From contig BLSF01000052.1 in the NCBI GenBank assembly GCA_012862575.1, positions 244,644 through 308,643 on the forward strand: a stretch of 64,000 nucleotides of DNA, written 5' to 3'. Below, one piece after another: positions 31,941-42,755 of the stretch. Below the pieces are notes generated by a model. The model ran no database searches and had not been told where the DNA came from. It was given only the letters and a program-made list of their open reading frames with translations. This stretch comes from Parietichytrium sp. I65-24A. Lineage: Eukaryota; Sar; Bigyra; Thraustochytrida; Thraustochytriidae. The position numbers and the translations under genes are program-made. How positions within the stretch are numbered: the stretch's first letter is position 1; each line of letters starts with the position of its first letter.

Positions 31941-33943
31941 CCGCAAACTTTGACCCCACTCATGTCAGAGCTATCTGTCATCATGAGTCATGATCCCGTG
32001 CTTGTTCATCAATGATCAATGTGAATGAACTCAGGCTCAGACAACTGCGGCACGTATTTTTGTACCAACTCTGGAGGTCTGGACTTCTCTGGACTTGGAC
32101 TCACAGGCTCGGCGGGACAATGTTGCAGTGTTGCGGAGACGAAGTGGCAACTTGGCTGATCTTCGACGTGGACTTTTTTATCACGGTTCTAGGGGACCAA
32201 TGCAGGCCTGGGCAGTTGGAGATGCATTGACATTGACGGTCGGGCACAAATGAAGTGGCAGCACTAACGCCCCTCGTAGATGCTGGAAGTTGCTGGAATC
32301 GACCTCCTTTTAGCTTTGAACTTGAACGGGAGAACGGGCGAGAACACACAAGATTTTTCCGTGGCGAATGTTGAGCTCATCTCATGCTTGTTCTCACTGT
32401 CAGTGAATTACACTTACTTGCACTTTGTCGACTCCAGCGTAGCTTGCGGAGCTGGAGCTTTGTAAACGCCAGCCCAGGGTGCTTGGTACTCACAGTCAGT
32501 ACATCTCAGTACACAGTACCAGCCTTAAAATAGTACACAATAGGGTAGCTGACCTTACAGGCAAGAACACTTCAAACTCACTGCAAATCTGCAGTGAACG
32601 TCGGGTAGATGTGCCGTAGTAAGTCTTAAAAACCAACACGTGCATGCGGGGTGTGCGCTCTATAGTATAGAGTGGCTGAAGGGTACGAACGGTTTTGTGC
32701 CATTGTGTTTTGTGCTCTCGAGAGTTTCGGTTTGGAGAGTTTGGAGAAGCCAAGTCACGAATCTTTTGAGATTGATTTCAATTGATTGATTGATTGAGCG
32801 TTTTGGATTTTAGATGCTCAAATACCCAGCAGTTTTCACAATTCAAAGAGACGACATGGCGCCGCGAGACGGTCGTGGCGAGGTCCTGCAAGGTCCTCGG
32901 AGTGAGAACCGAGCGCAGGTCGTACTGCCTGAGGTGGGTAGCTCAGGAACTGCAAGATTTGCGCAATTGCGCACATCTTTGGATGGCACATCTCTCGCAA
33001 CAACATCTCCCGTTCAGCCGAAAACACTACACACTTCCAACTCCCGAGCGACGCTGGAAGCCGAGTTTTAGGACAAGTAAGCACGAGCGGCACAAGTTGG
33101 TTGGGAATGAATGTTGGGAACTGTCTCACTCGGAATTCTTGCGATGATCACACAAACCTACCTTGAGACTCTATCGGGCAAAGTTCTCGCCCTTGGCAGG
33201 TGCTTGCGAGCTGACCAGGGGCTACTAGTACCACTGGACAATCTTGAGTCTGTATTATTTTAGCAATGTGGAGCAAAGAACACCGGTCAAAGTCCAGTCG
33301 CGGGAGACCTCGGGGCGCAGGGAGCGCAGGGCACAGGCTCGACTCGAGCAGCTCGAGCAAGTGGAACAAAAGTCGAAAAGAACTTTCTAAAGAAGCCTTG
33401 ACCGAAATAAATCCTGAATCGTGCACAACCAAGTAAGTACTTGTCACCCTTGCTACAAGTGCGCCACATAATACTCACAGTCAGTACACACCGAGCGGGT
33501 GATGAGTGTTTTTGTATACGGTGACAAAAGGATGGGATCAATGATTTCTCCATCCCTCATTATCCCTCATTCCTGCCAAGATCTCACAGTGTGCCTCACC
33601 TTCACTTGGCAAGCAGGATAGCAGGAGCATTACCTTCCAGCTGTCTCTGCAAGTTGTTTTGACTGAACGATGGCGACATGAGTGACATGTGAGCCTGAGT
33701 CAGCACCTTGTATTGCACCAGCACTCTTAACATCAATCGTACCAGCTCGGACTCGCTGCTTGCGTGGCGCTATGACTAGAGCTAGTAGAGTCTGTGCGAG
33801 AACAAGCTGCAGCGTTGTCAAGCACCAAGCAAACCAGAAGCTGACGGCTCGCGGGTAAAGACCAGACCATTAGACCATTGCTTGAAAGTGAACACGGAGA
33901 CGGTGAAACCTGAGACGAAAGAGCAAGAAGCGGCAAAGCAAAG

Positions 33944-35917
33944 ATGGTGCGCGAATCACTTGGAAGGCTCATGAAGCGCGCGAGCACGCGCGGCTCCGTC
34001 AAGGTGAAGGGAGCAGCAGGCAAGGTGAATGAATATTCTACCTTGGAAGCCGTTATGGACGATATCTGGAAGTCCAACCTCGAGTTCTCCCCTGAACTCG
34101 GTTCTTTTCTCGGCAAAAGAGAGTACAACGACCGTTTCTCTCTGCTCACCGAAGAGAGCTTCGAGGCTCGCATCAAGGAGTGCGATGGCTTTTTGGAGAA
34201 GCTCGAGGAGCTTTTCCCTGAGGCAGGCGATGAGGAACGCAAGAAGACCTGGACACTGGACCAGCGCATCACTTTGAGCATTGTGAGGGACGGAGTTCGC
34301 AGGGATATGGAGTCCCACAAGCTCAAGATTTACACCATTTGCTGCCACACTATGGATAACATCATCATGTTGATGCCAATGATGATTGGCAAAGTCGCCT
34401 TTGACTGCGAAATGGACTACATTCAATACAAGGCAAGGCTTGAGGACATGCCTCGCTACCTCGGCGCTCAGCAAGACCTGATGCGCCTCGGCCTGAAGGA
34501 GGGCGTCACTCCACCACGTGTTTGCGTTGCTCCTATCCCTTCTCAGGTTGAGGGCATGCTCGCGCAAGAGACCTCGATCTTCCAGGGCCCACTTGGCGAA
34601 AAGTTTGACAAAGTTGGCGCTCCTGAGCAACTTCGCGAAGAAATCATGGCTGTCATTGATGAAAAGGTCTTGCCTGCCTTCAAGGAATTCGCGGACTTCC
34701 TCAACGAGGAGTATGTGCCAAATCTCAGCGAAGATCTTTGTGTGGCAACCCGATGCAACAATGGCGAGGAAATCTATTCCTTCCTTGTCAGGGAGTCGAC
34801 CACCACTACCATGACCCCCGATGAGATCCATGACCTTGGCCTCGAAGAAGCCGACCGCATCTGGAACGCAATGGAGAAGATTGCTGAGGAAGAGGGCTTC
34901 GATTCCGTCGCCGCCTACCAGGATCACTTGGATGAGGTATGTGTTTGCAAGACCGAGGAAGAGCTTCTTCGGTACTACAAAAACGTGGCTGGCGTCATCA
35001 TGCCAAAGCTTCCAGAAATCATCGGCAAACTGCCTCGCACTACCTTCGGAATCAAGCCAATTCCATCCTACACGGCAGAACACTCGCCAGCTGCGTAAGT
35101 TTCTTTTCTTTTCTCTTTGCTGAGCTCCCCGTTTGTTGCAGAAATTCTGAACCCTGACTTTTCTTTGATTTATGTGTTGACAATTGCAGCTACTACGAAG
35201 GACCACCTCAGGATCTCTCGAAGGGAGGGTACTTTTCACTCAACACCAGTTCCTTGGAGAAGCGCAAGACCTACATTGCAGAGGCACTTGTGCTCCACGA
35301 GGCATGCCCGGGCCATCATTTGCAGATCGCGCTGTCCACCGAGAACGGGAGCCTTCCTGACCTTCGCAAATACGGCGGGCACACCGCTTACATCGAGGGA
35401 TGGGGCCTCTACTCCGAGTACCTCGGCGAGGAGATGAACATGTATGAGAAGAAGTCAAGCTACTACGGACGCCTCGTGATTGAGATGATGCGCGCTTGCC
35501 GTCTTGTTGTTGACACTGGAATGAACTACAAGGGGTGGACCAAGCAGCAAGCAATGGACTTTATGCTCGAGAAGCGTGCTGGTACCGAGAACGACATCGA
35601 TTCGGAGACCACCCGCTACGTGGCAATCCCTGTAAGTTGATTTGAAACGCACAAGCGTTCTGCGTTGCGTCTCCTATTTCAATACGCCCATCTGACTTGA
35701 GACATTCATTTTTCACGATTCCAATGTTTTACAGGGACAAGCACTTGCATACAAGATCGGAGAGATCAAGATCAAGGAAGTGCGTAAACTTGCAGAGAAG
35801 GAGCTCGGAAGCAAGTTCAACGTGCGCAAGTTCCACGACCTTGTTCTGGGAGTCGGCAGTGTGCCACTCACCGTCTTGGAGGACGTGGTGCGCGACTGGA
35901 TCAAGGAACAGCAGTGA
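33944..35917 (+). CDS. DUF885 putative metallohydrolase, copy B with two introns
   Basis: Exons 33944-35094, 35190-35631 and 35735-35917; introns 35095-35189 and 35632-35734, both GTAAGT...CAG; 591 aa. The joins restore HSPA|AYYEGPPQDL and VAIP|GQALAYKIGEIKI, which copy A reads without interruption. The putative metal site HEACPGHHLQ is at about residue 419, followed by AYIEGWGLYSE. Compared with copy A it has a short basic N-terminus (MVRESLGRLMKRAS, with Arg/Ser following) instead of the Lys/Ala/Pro extension, and the two are clearly diverged along their length. Codon bias is strong. Function as for copy A: a likely zinc-type hydrolase, substrate unknown. Confidence 0.9.
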
Positions 35918-36891
35918 GCATTTTTTGTTCGCCTCTGATCTCTTAGAGAATGATCGAACTCTTCATTTATCCGTTTCGCCGTCATCTAACAACTCGCCTA
36001 GTGTTCGTAGGACACCTATAGCTGACGGCTAAGCTTGAGTCGTGTCTCAAGAGATTGGATGGTTTCCTCGAGCTGCTGTACTCTCCGTCAAAGCCAAAAA
36101 TGGGCAGGCGAAAAGCGACTGTCGATGATGTGATTGCCACGATACGATACTCATGAGAGCCGCCGCGTTCGTTCATCGTAGCGCCCAAGCTGCGTTTGAC
36201 TCTTGTTTCTAGTTAGATGATTGTTCTCAACCACCAAATAACTGTTCATTGTTTTCGGAAATTCTGTCTGTACAGTCTGATTGGTTTCTGCTGTTCGTTC
36301 ATCTTTGTAGCGCACGCCTTTTGGTTTTGGTTTTCAGCCTCCCAAGCCAAGAGTCAACGTTTTAAATACCCTTCCAATTCCTTCCCCGAATGCACAACGA
36401 AATAACATCCAGATGGACCCTTTTTCACAGAACAAATTCGATTTCACATGTCTGCTCAATGCAAAACCAGAGCATACCGGTACTACCACTGGCATCACGA
36501 ACAGGCTCAATAGAAACTCGAATGTGCCGAGTATCTGAAGGCAGTGAGATTGCCTATGGCTACTCCGACGTCTCCCGAGACGAGCGAGTAGGATCGCTAC
36601 TCTGGACCCTCGTACCAGGTACCAACAGTGCCCGCCGGATAGCTGCTGGTGGCAAAGAATGCATGCACGGAGTGCAGTAGGCGCAACACTTTCGAGTTTC
36701 CAACCCAAGTTGGCGGTGAGCTTGTCGAGGTGTACGAGGTGTAGGCGGGCAAGAGCACATTGCCAAGCACTGGGCCGCCGAAATTCTGCGCCTTGAATCA
36801 AGCAAGGCGGCGAGCAGAACAGAGCACAGCACAGCGACGCTCGAGAGGTCTTTGGTTTGCGAGTAAGGGGGTATTCACAGCTTGAAGAAAG
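35918..36891. other. Intergenic region (DUF885-B / coiled-coil gene)
   Basis: No supported gene or notable repeat. It contains the 3' flank of DUF885-B and the promoter of the downstream gene. Confidence 0.5.
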
Positions 36892-39507
36892 ATGTTTTCG
36901 AAGAAAAAGTCAAAAGAGCTGGATGCCATGGTCGACGCGCTCGAGCAGCAGAACTCTTCTTTGCACGACAAAGTGGCTCAGCTAGAAGCACAGCTAGAGT
37001 CGGGCACCAAAGAGCGCGAAGAGCTGCAAGCAGCCGTCAAAGACCTGGAGGCGAAGAATTACGAGCTCAAGTATAACGGAGATTCCGAGGCAGAGAAGGC
37101 CAAAGCAGCCGAGCTAAGTTTACAAGAGCTCAGGCAGCAGTATGAGGCGGATGCAAATGCTTGGAACGCAAGGTACAACGAGATGGAAGAGGCAGCTGCG
37201 ATTGCAAAGCAAGAGCTTGAAAGTAGAAATGTTAAAATACAGGAGATGGAGTCGAGAGAGGCAGTGTCCAAGGAGCTTGAGAGCGAGCTCTTGCAACTCA
37301 AAGAGCATCTGAATACCTTGGAGACCGAGGACCGCGCCAGTAGCGATGCACAGAAGAATATGGAGCAGGAGTACCAAGAAAAGCTTTCAGCTCTAGAGTC
37401 CCAGCTAGAAGAGATGAACGAGAAGGTGTATGTGGTCGAGCAACGCAACACCGAACTGGAGGCGCAAAACAAAGTTTATTTGGAAAGCGAGGCAACATCA
37501 GCACCAGCCGGAGCACCTTCTCCACAATCCAAGCCAAAGTCGCGAAAGAGTCCGAAATCAGCCAAGTCGCCGGGCAACAAGAAGAAAAGTTCTCCGCCAT
37601 GCTCTCCAAAGTCAGTGACATCACCAAAGGCGGGCCGAGGGCCAAAGAGTCCTATGGCGCCTGACTCTCCAATGGGAAGGATCACACATATGATTGGAGG
37701 GGCTGATGATGAACAGTCTCCGACTGGATACAGCCAGGACGGAGAATTCAACATTGACGACGTAAACGACATTCTTGCGTCTGAAGGAATGGTTGTGGAG
37801 TCAAAATCTCTCACAAATGAATCGGACGAAGCACCAAATGACGCAACCAGTCCTGAGCCAGGGTGCGTAGAAGACGACGAGTTTCTCCTTGCTGCTCTCG
37901 TTCCAATGGGGTCAATGCCAGAGCTCCCAAAGAGTCCGTCTATTCAGAGTCCGAGTGGCAAGTCTAGCCCCACTGCTGGTCGAAAAGAGTGTCTCAGCGT
38001 CGACACAGGCAGCAAGAATAAAAGGTTGCAGACTCAAATTGCACTTCTCAAAGATGAACTTGAAGCGCGATCCAAGCAAGTCGAGCGCTTGGAGGCCACC
38101 GTCGAGGAGAAAATGAAAGAGCTTGTTGACCAAGGAGAAAAGAACTATCAATTGTATGAGAAACTGCAAAACTTGAAGACGTCCGAAACTGGAGCGCGCC
38201 AAGAGCTGGAAGACATGCGTACATTAGTTGTTCGCGAAATAGCTGGCCAGGATGTGGAGGTGGAGTCGTTTGAAAACGTGCCGAATGAAGAGCTCATCCG
38301 AGTTTTGAATCAGTCAATCAGGTTAAAAAGTTCGCAGTCAAACCGCACTGTGACAAGTGTCATGAACGATGCAAAGTCTGTTCGAAAGGCACGGGAGGCG
38401 GCTAGTGCCAAATGCCCTGGGGACGAGGCTTCAAAAGTGACTGATAACACTGAGGATGACGAGGTTGACGGAGAAAATGGGGTTGGCGGAGGCGGCCTTC
38501 TCTCTCGCTTGGATGGCATGAAGCTGGAAGCTGAGAGTCGATTGCTTAAACAAACAAATCGAAGGTTGCAAAACAGGATTGAGGAAATGGAGGCAACCGA
38601 GAGAACGGGACTCGCGGCGCTTGAAAGCATGCAAAATTTCAAGCGCCGCGCTGAGGAGCTCGGGGCACGATTGCGGAGAGAAAAGGTAAGTCTTTGGAAA
38701 AGTTCGAGGGAGTCTTGTGACTTTTTTTTTCTTACTCACAATCAACTGTGTGCGCTACAGGACATGCGAAACAAGACGGACGAAGAGCTCAATAAGGCAA
38801 ACGAGCGGGTAAAAGCGCTTACAACTCACATAGAAAAGTTGATGGTGCACATGAAGCACGAAGCTGCTGCGAAATCCTCAGCCCAATCAGACCTCAAGAA
38901 CTACAGAAAAGAAGCAACAATTCTGCGTCAGAAGAATGCGACGTTGACAAAGAAGGTGAAGTCAAAGGATCGATTGCTGGAAGAGCTTCGGGAGGGCTCG
39001 CGTATTCTTGAAGATCAGCTTCGCCTGATGGACCAAAAGTATGTCCAACTCCGCACCAAGCTTGACTGGACCAGGGCGACATCAAACAAAGAGGTAAAGA
39101 AAATTCAACAGGAGGCGAGTCGGATAAGAGCGAGCTTTGCGCTTGCCTTTAGCCAAGTGACATCTAGTCAGGATGGGTCTCAGCTCATGAACTTGAGGGG
39201 ATTGTTAAATGGAGACGAATACGATGACGAAGAGGACGAAGAGGACGACGAGAGCAGCGAGTCGGATGGCCACTCCGAAGCAGAAGAGGACGAGGAGGGC
39301 AAAAAGGGCCCAGCATCGAAATCCATCCCGAAGACTAACAACGCGCCGGCCAAGTCTGTCCAACCCTCTAACACAGGAAAGCCGTCTTATGGTTTCCTCG
39401 GCGGTCAAAAAGTGGAGGAGCCATCGGCAAGCTTTGGCCAGGGATCTCTGCCTGCCATTGAGTCTATAATCCCTCAGGGATCAGAGCGATACAAGCCTCG
39501 TGAATAG
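36892..39507 (+). CDS. Long coiled-coil protein of unknown function
   Basis: Spliced model: 36892-38685 plus 38761-39507, 846 aa; if the intron is retained, 871 aa. The start MFSKKKSKELDAMV follows an AAAG context. Residues about 8-200 and 370-770 are heptad-rich coiled coil (for example VAQLEAQLES and QERLEATVEEK-type runs). They are separated by a Ser/Pro/Lys-rich basic linker (SPKSRKSPKSAKS style) with many SP sites that could be phosphorylated. The C-terminus has an acidic tract (DDEEDEEDDESSESDG) and a Ser/Pro tail. No catalytic domain, membrane helix or family signature was recognised. A cytoskeletal or centrosomal scaffold is a reasonable guess, but only from composition. Confidence 0.75.
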   Translation: MFSKKKSKELDAMVDALEQQNSSLHDKVAQLEAQLESGTKEREELQAAVKDLEAKNYELKYNGDSEAEKAKAAELSLQELRQQYEADANAWNARYNEMEEAAAIAKQELESRNVKIQEMESREAVSKELESELLQLKEHLNTLETEDRASSDAQKNMEQEYQEKLSALESQLEEMNEKVYVVEQRNTELEAQNKVYLESEATSAPAGAPSPQSKPKSRKSPKSAKSPGNKKKSSPPCSPKSVTSPKAGRGPKSPMAPDSPMGRITHMIGGADDEQSPTGYSQDGEFNIDDVNDILASEGMVVESKSLTNESDEAPNDATSPEPGCVEDDEFLLAALVPMGSMPELPKSPSIQSPSGKSSPTAGRKECLSVDTGSKNKRLQTQIALLKDELEARSKQVERLEATVEEKMKELVDQGEKNYQLYEKLQNLKTSETGARQELEDMRTLVVREIAGQDVEVESFENVPNEELIRVLNQSIRLKSSQSNRTVTSVMNDAKSVRKAREAASAKCPGDEASKVTDNTEDDEVDGENGVGGGGLLSRLDGMKLEAESRLLKQTNRRLQNRIEEMEATERTGLAALESMQNFKRRAEELGARLRREKVSLWKSSRESCDFFFLTHNQLCALQDMRNKTDEELNKANERVKALTTHIEKLMVHMKHEAAAKSSAQSDLKNYRKEATILRQKNATLTKKVKSKDRLLEELREGSRILEDQLRLMDQKYVQLRTKLDWTRATSNKEVKKIQQEASRIRASFALAFSQVTSSQDGSQLMNLRGLLNGDEYDDEEDEEDDESSESDGHSEAEEDEEGKKGPASKSIPKTNNAPAKSVQPSNTGKPSYGFLGGQKVEEPSASFGQGSLPAIESIIPQGSERYKPRE
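38686..38760 (+). other. Stop-free 75-nt intron within the coiled-coil gene
   Basis: GTAAGT donor, a pyrimidine run (CTTTTTTTTTC) and a GCTACAG acceptor mark a clear spliceosomal intron. Its length is a multiple of three and it has no in-frame stop, so retention would insert 25 residues (VSLWKSSRES...CALQ) rich in Phe, Cys and Ser between ...RLRREK and DMRNKTDEEL. The insert would break the heptad pattern, which supports splicing as the main form. Confidence 0.8.
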
Positions 39508-40932
39508 TAAAATTTAGAACACCTTTCGTACTTGACAAATGGATTGCCATGACCACTATATTCTAAGCTTCGGATTTTTCTCTTTTTTGCCACTGCGCCA
39601 AGTCGAAGACTATTACCAGCGAGTTGCGTGTTGAAACGTTAACAAGCTTTGTGCTCTACTCTGGAAGCTGCACTAGTTTTTGTGTTAAAAATGCCTGGCA
39701 GAACCCGACATTAACGAAACCAAAAATCATGATCGATTGCCAACCGCTCTACTTCCCGGACTTCCCTCTGCTACTAGTTGGATACACAAGAAGATTCAAA
39801 TCTTGCAATTCGTTGCTGATTTTGAAAGGCAAAACATGAGCCTGAGCCTGGCAACCAACAAAGCTCAAGCGAAGGTCCATTTTCACTATGCGCGCATCAA
39901 ACGAGCACCGAGTCCTCAATGAAGCTCGCTCTTGCAGAGCAGCTCATTCATGACTCACAAAGTTGCCTTCCCATGGCGACCGTGTGCAAGAGACTACAGT
40001 TTGTAGGTATACTTCAGCATTGCCACGAATAATTTGACGGTGAGTTCAGTATCAGAATCCCTCCTCGCCAAGGCGCTCTCGCCCAAGACCAACTTGAACT
40101 TCCTGTCATCGCTCGCTCTACTGCGAATCTCCCCAAATAATCCTTCAAGTTCTTTGTTCCGGATCAACGAGTTCTTCCAGCATCGATTTGTCAGCTGTCA
40201 GTACTTCCAGTACTTAGCTATTCAGGCGAAATGGCCTTTTCTCCGTATTCGTCCCATTCGAAGAGACGCCATTGGCGCTGAGCTTGTTGGCCGTGTACCA
40301 GAAGTTCAGAGAGATCAGCGCGTGCTGAGAGACGGCGCACCTCATGTACTTGGTGCGTCTGAATTCAGATTCTTTGGAAACTGAACCGCAAAAGATGGAC
40401 GACACGAAAACTTCGCAGATATCCACAATTAAGCGAACTCACAGCCACGCCTGACCGTCCGTACTGGTTCTTCACCGGTACTTGTACATCGTCCAATGTG
40501 AGTTGCGCCGAGGCGTACAAATCCGAGTGGAGCGTCCGCAGCACGTAAACTTGCAAGTGTCAAGTGCCAACCCTATCAGATGATGCCGTGTGACTTGTCA
40601 GAACGTGTCTTTTCGAAGCGCCATTGTAAGTTACCAAGTGAAGAAAGCCAAGTGAGCAAGGAAGAGACGGACCTCGCCGAAATTCACGATGCAACGGCGA
40701 TGTACACGTCCCCTTACGTCGCGCGTAGAGCGAAGCATAGAATGGAGAATTACTGATTAAGCCGAGACGCCGGTGACATACTGTATGTAATTTGACTTCG
40801 AGTTGTGAGAATGAACAGACCGCAAAAGCAACAGCAACAGAACCAAAACTAAAAAAGAGGAAGATAAACAATACGTCAAAAAAGAGACAAAGAGACAGAA
40901 GCAAGACCAAGGAAAGAGTTTCTAGGAGGGAA
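39508..40932. other. Intergenic region (coiled-coil gene / secreted Cys-rich gene)
   Basis: 1.4 kb with no supported gene. The last about 140 nt read as an open frame into the next gene but start with a non-ATG codon and are Lys/Arg/Ser-rich, so I treat them as 5'UTR. Confidence 0.5.
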
Positions 40933-42591
40933 ATGAGAGCTGTCGCATTTCTCGCATTGGTGCTTGGCCTCACGGAGACCTTGGCTAGCACCAATCTCCG
41001 TAGCTTGAATGTGGATCATGCAAGAGAGCTAGCACGATGCAAGGATGTGGAGGACGCTGAGGAGGTGAAGGAACTTCTCCGAGACATGGAGAAGAAGTCC
41101 GCGACTTGCGCCGAGTTTCTTGAACCGATCAGCGATCGAATGAGCAACCTGAAGAAGCTCACTACCGCCTCGAAGAAGATTTCCGACCAACTTGACAGCA
41201 GAAGCGATATGCTGGACAAAACCGTGTCCAGCTTGCGGAGCAGTCTTGGCAAAGTCTCAAAAGTCGGGTCGCGCATTCCAAAGTACGGGAAGCTTATCAA
41301 GATTGGCAGCAGATTGGCGGACACCACGTACTTCTCGCTCTCCAAGGTTTTCGCAAACCTCCGTGTTCTCTCTGATGCACTGAACAAGATTCACGGCGTC
41401 GTTGGCAAGTCTTCAAAAGCTCTTTCGACCACAAAGCTTACATTCCAAGGTGCGTCCAAGCTCGCCGACATCTCCAAGAATGAGCAGAAGGATGCCATCA
41501 AGTGTGTGCAAAAATCAAAAACTTGCGAAGATGACGAGGACCTCGAGTCGTTCAGCCGAGACATTCGCGGATCGCTGAGAGCTGGGGTCAAGGTCGCCGA
41601 CCAGTGCGAAGCCATCGCCAACAGCGTGGACGATATCCTAGGCGACGCGGAGGAACGCCTCAGGAGTTTGCACTTGGATCTCATTCTCCTCAATATTGAA
41701 AAGCTGAACGAGTCTTTCGATCCTATCATCAAAACTTTCACTGATATGGTAGATTTTGTTGGAGAAAAGGTGACCGAGGGGTTCTGCTGCGCAGCACCTC
41801 AGCCGCTCCAGCAGCTTGCAACGCTGGCTGGCCAAGTAATCGACTTTCTTTCATGTCCACTTGATGGAATGTTCAGGGAGGTTGAGAAGTCGCTTGACGA
41901 ACTGATTGGTCTGGTGGGCGAGACCTTGTACAACGACTTTCTCACAACCTTTCAACCGCTTCAAAAGGAGCTTTTCAAGCTTGCAGATGTTGCGGTCTTT
42001 GAAATTCCCTCCATTTCCGTAACAGGCGCAAAGATAGACCTGAAAGACTCCTCGTGTTCCTTCAAGACACTGGAGTACAAGGAGGAGAAGATCACTCTCG
42101 TCGATGCCACCCTTGTGCGGGCAATCCCACTCGAAGTACAAAGGGAGAGCGTGGTAGACTTTGAAATCGGGGACAGCATCAAGAATGCATGCGACGAGAG
42201 CACAACCGATATTGGCGACCTTGCTAAAGAGTCTTGCTGTGTGGACTTCAAAGGCTACATCTCCGACGGAGACTTTTGCGATCCTACTAACATCATCCCT
42301 TACAAGCACTGCTCGATGTGCCGCAGTGGGAAAAGCGAATTTTGGTGGTCCAAAGGGTACAACGCATGTGGATCTGAGCCTTGCATGCGTGACGGAACTC
42401 TCTGTGGCCTTGGCACCACATGCAAGCAGTGTTGCAGACCTTCGAGCTACTGGTACGGGAAGGCTATGACGGCATGTGGCCAGGAGCCATGCTGGGGCCG
42501 CGGCACAAAGTGTCTCGCAGGTACGTCTTGCAATCGCTGCTGTCGCGGCTCGGAGTACATTTTCCCGCGGTTCTGGAACAATTGCTTGTGA
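40933..42591 (+). CDS. Secreted protein with helical body and C-terminal Cys-rich tandem repeats
   Basis: 552 aa from ATG 40933, chosen because it places a signal peptide at the very N-terminus (MRAVAFLALVLGLTETLAS). The body (about residues 25-430) is helical and amphipathic, with scattered Cys pairs (ARCKDVED, SATCAEF, CVQKSKTCED, GFCCAAPQ). The C-terminal about 90 residues form two to three copies of a Cys-rich repeat: CRSGKSEFWWSKGYNACGSE, PCMRDGTLCGLGTTCKQCC, then SSYWYGKAMTACGQEPCW and GTKCLAGTSCNRCC. I have seen similar YWYGKA..ACGxEPCW.GT.C..GT.CN.CC motifs in secreted algal and protist proteins, but know no function. Likely extracellular or wall-associated. An AATAAA (42727-42732) lies 136 nt after the stop. 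Confidence 0.8.
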   Translation: MRAVAFLALVLGLTETLASTNLRSLNVDHARELARCKDVEDAEEVKELLRDMEKKSATCAEFLEPISDRMSNLKKLTTASKKISDQLDSRSDMLDKTVSSLRSSLGKVSKVGSRIPKYGKLIKIGSRLADTTYFSLSKVFANLRVLSDALNKIHGVVGKSSKALSTTKLTFQGASKLADISKNEQKDAIKCVQKSKTCEDDEDLESFSRDIRGSLRAGVKVADQCEAIANSVDDILGDAEERLRSLHLDLILLNIEKLNESFDPIIKTFTDMVDFVGEKVTEGFCCAAPQPLQQLATLAGQVIDFLSCPLDGMFREVEKSLDELIGLVGETLYNDFLTTFQPLQKELFKLADVAVFEIPSISVTGAKIDLKDSSCSFKTLEYKEEKITLVDATLVRAIPLEVQRESVVDFEIGDSIKNACDESTTDIGDLAKESCCVDFKGYISDGDFCDPTNIIPYKHCSMCRSGKSEFWWSKGYNACGSEPCMRDGTLCGLGTTCKQCCRPSSYWYGKAMTACGQEPCWGRGTKCLAGTSCNRCCRGSEYIFPRFWNNCL

Positions 42592-42755
42592 TTTCCAAAC
42601 ACGACCAGGACAGCGCGACCACGTTTTCGTCACGAATCTTCAATATGAATTCTCACAGAGCTACTTCTATATAAAAGTTTAGATTTCTTCGCATTCCTTA
42701 GAGTTAATTTTGTGCTGCACTTGCTGAATAAATTGGTGCTTTCTCGTAATTACAA

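Larger units (their letters stand above)
31289..33943. other. Divergent intergenic region between the two DUF885 genes
   Basis: 2.65 kb without a supported gene. It holds GATCT, CT and GAGT repeats close to copy A, a degenerate AGAATT/TTCAGAA stretch (about 31665-31735), an ACTAGT palindrome array (31919-31940), and a 17-nt word TACTCACAGTCAGTACA occurring twice (32487-32503 and 33472-33488). Short ORFs here have no recognisable content. Confidence 0.55.

Noticed and set aside
33956-35239. 427-codon open frame on -
   Set aside because: Antisense to DUF885-B and running across its intron; no recognisable domain.
40792-40932. 47-residue N-terminal extension of the Cys-rich protein
   Set aside because: Starts from a non-ATG codon and would bury the signal peptide; treated as 5'UTR.
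41851-42633. 260-codon open frame on -
   Set aside because: Antisense to the secreted Cys-rich gene, which has a signal peptide and patterned repeats.
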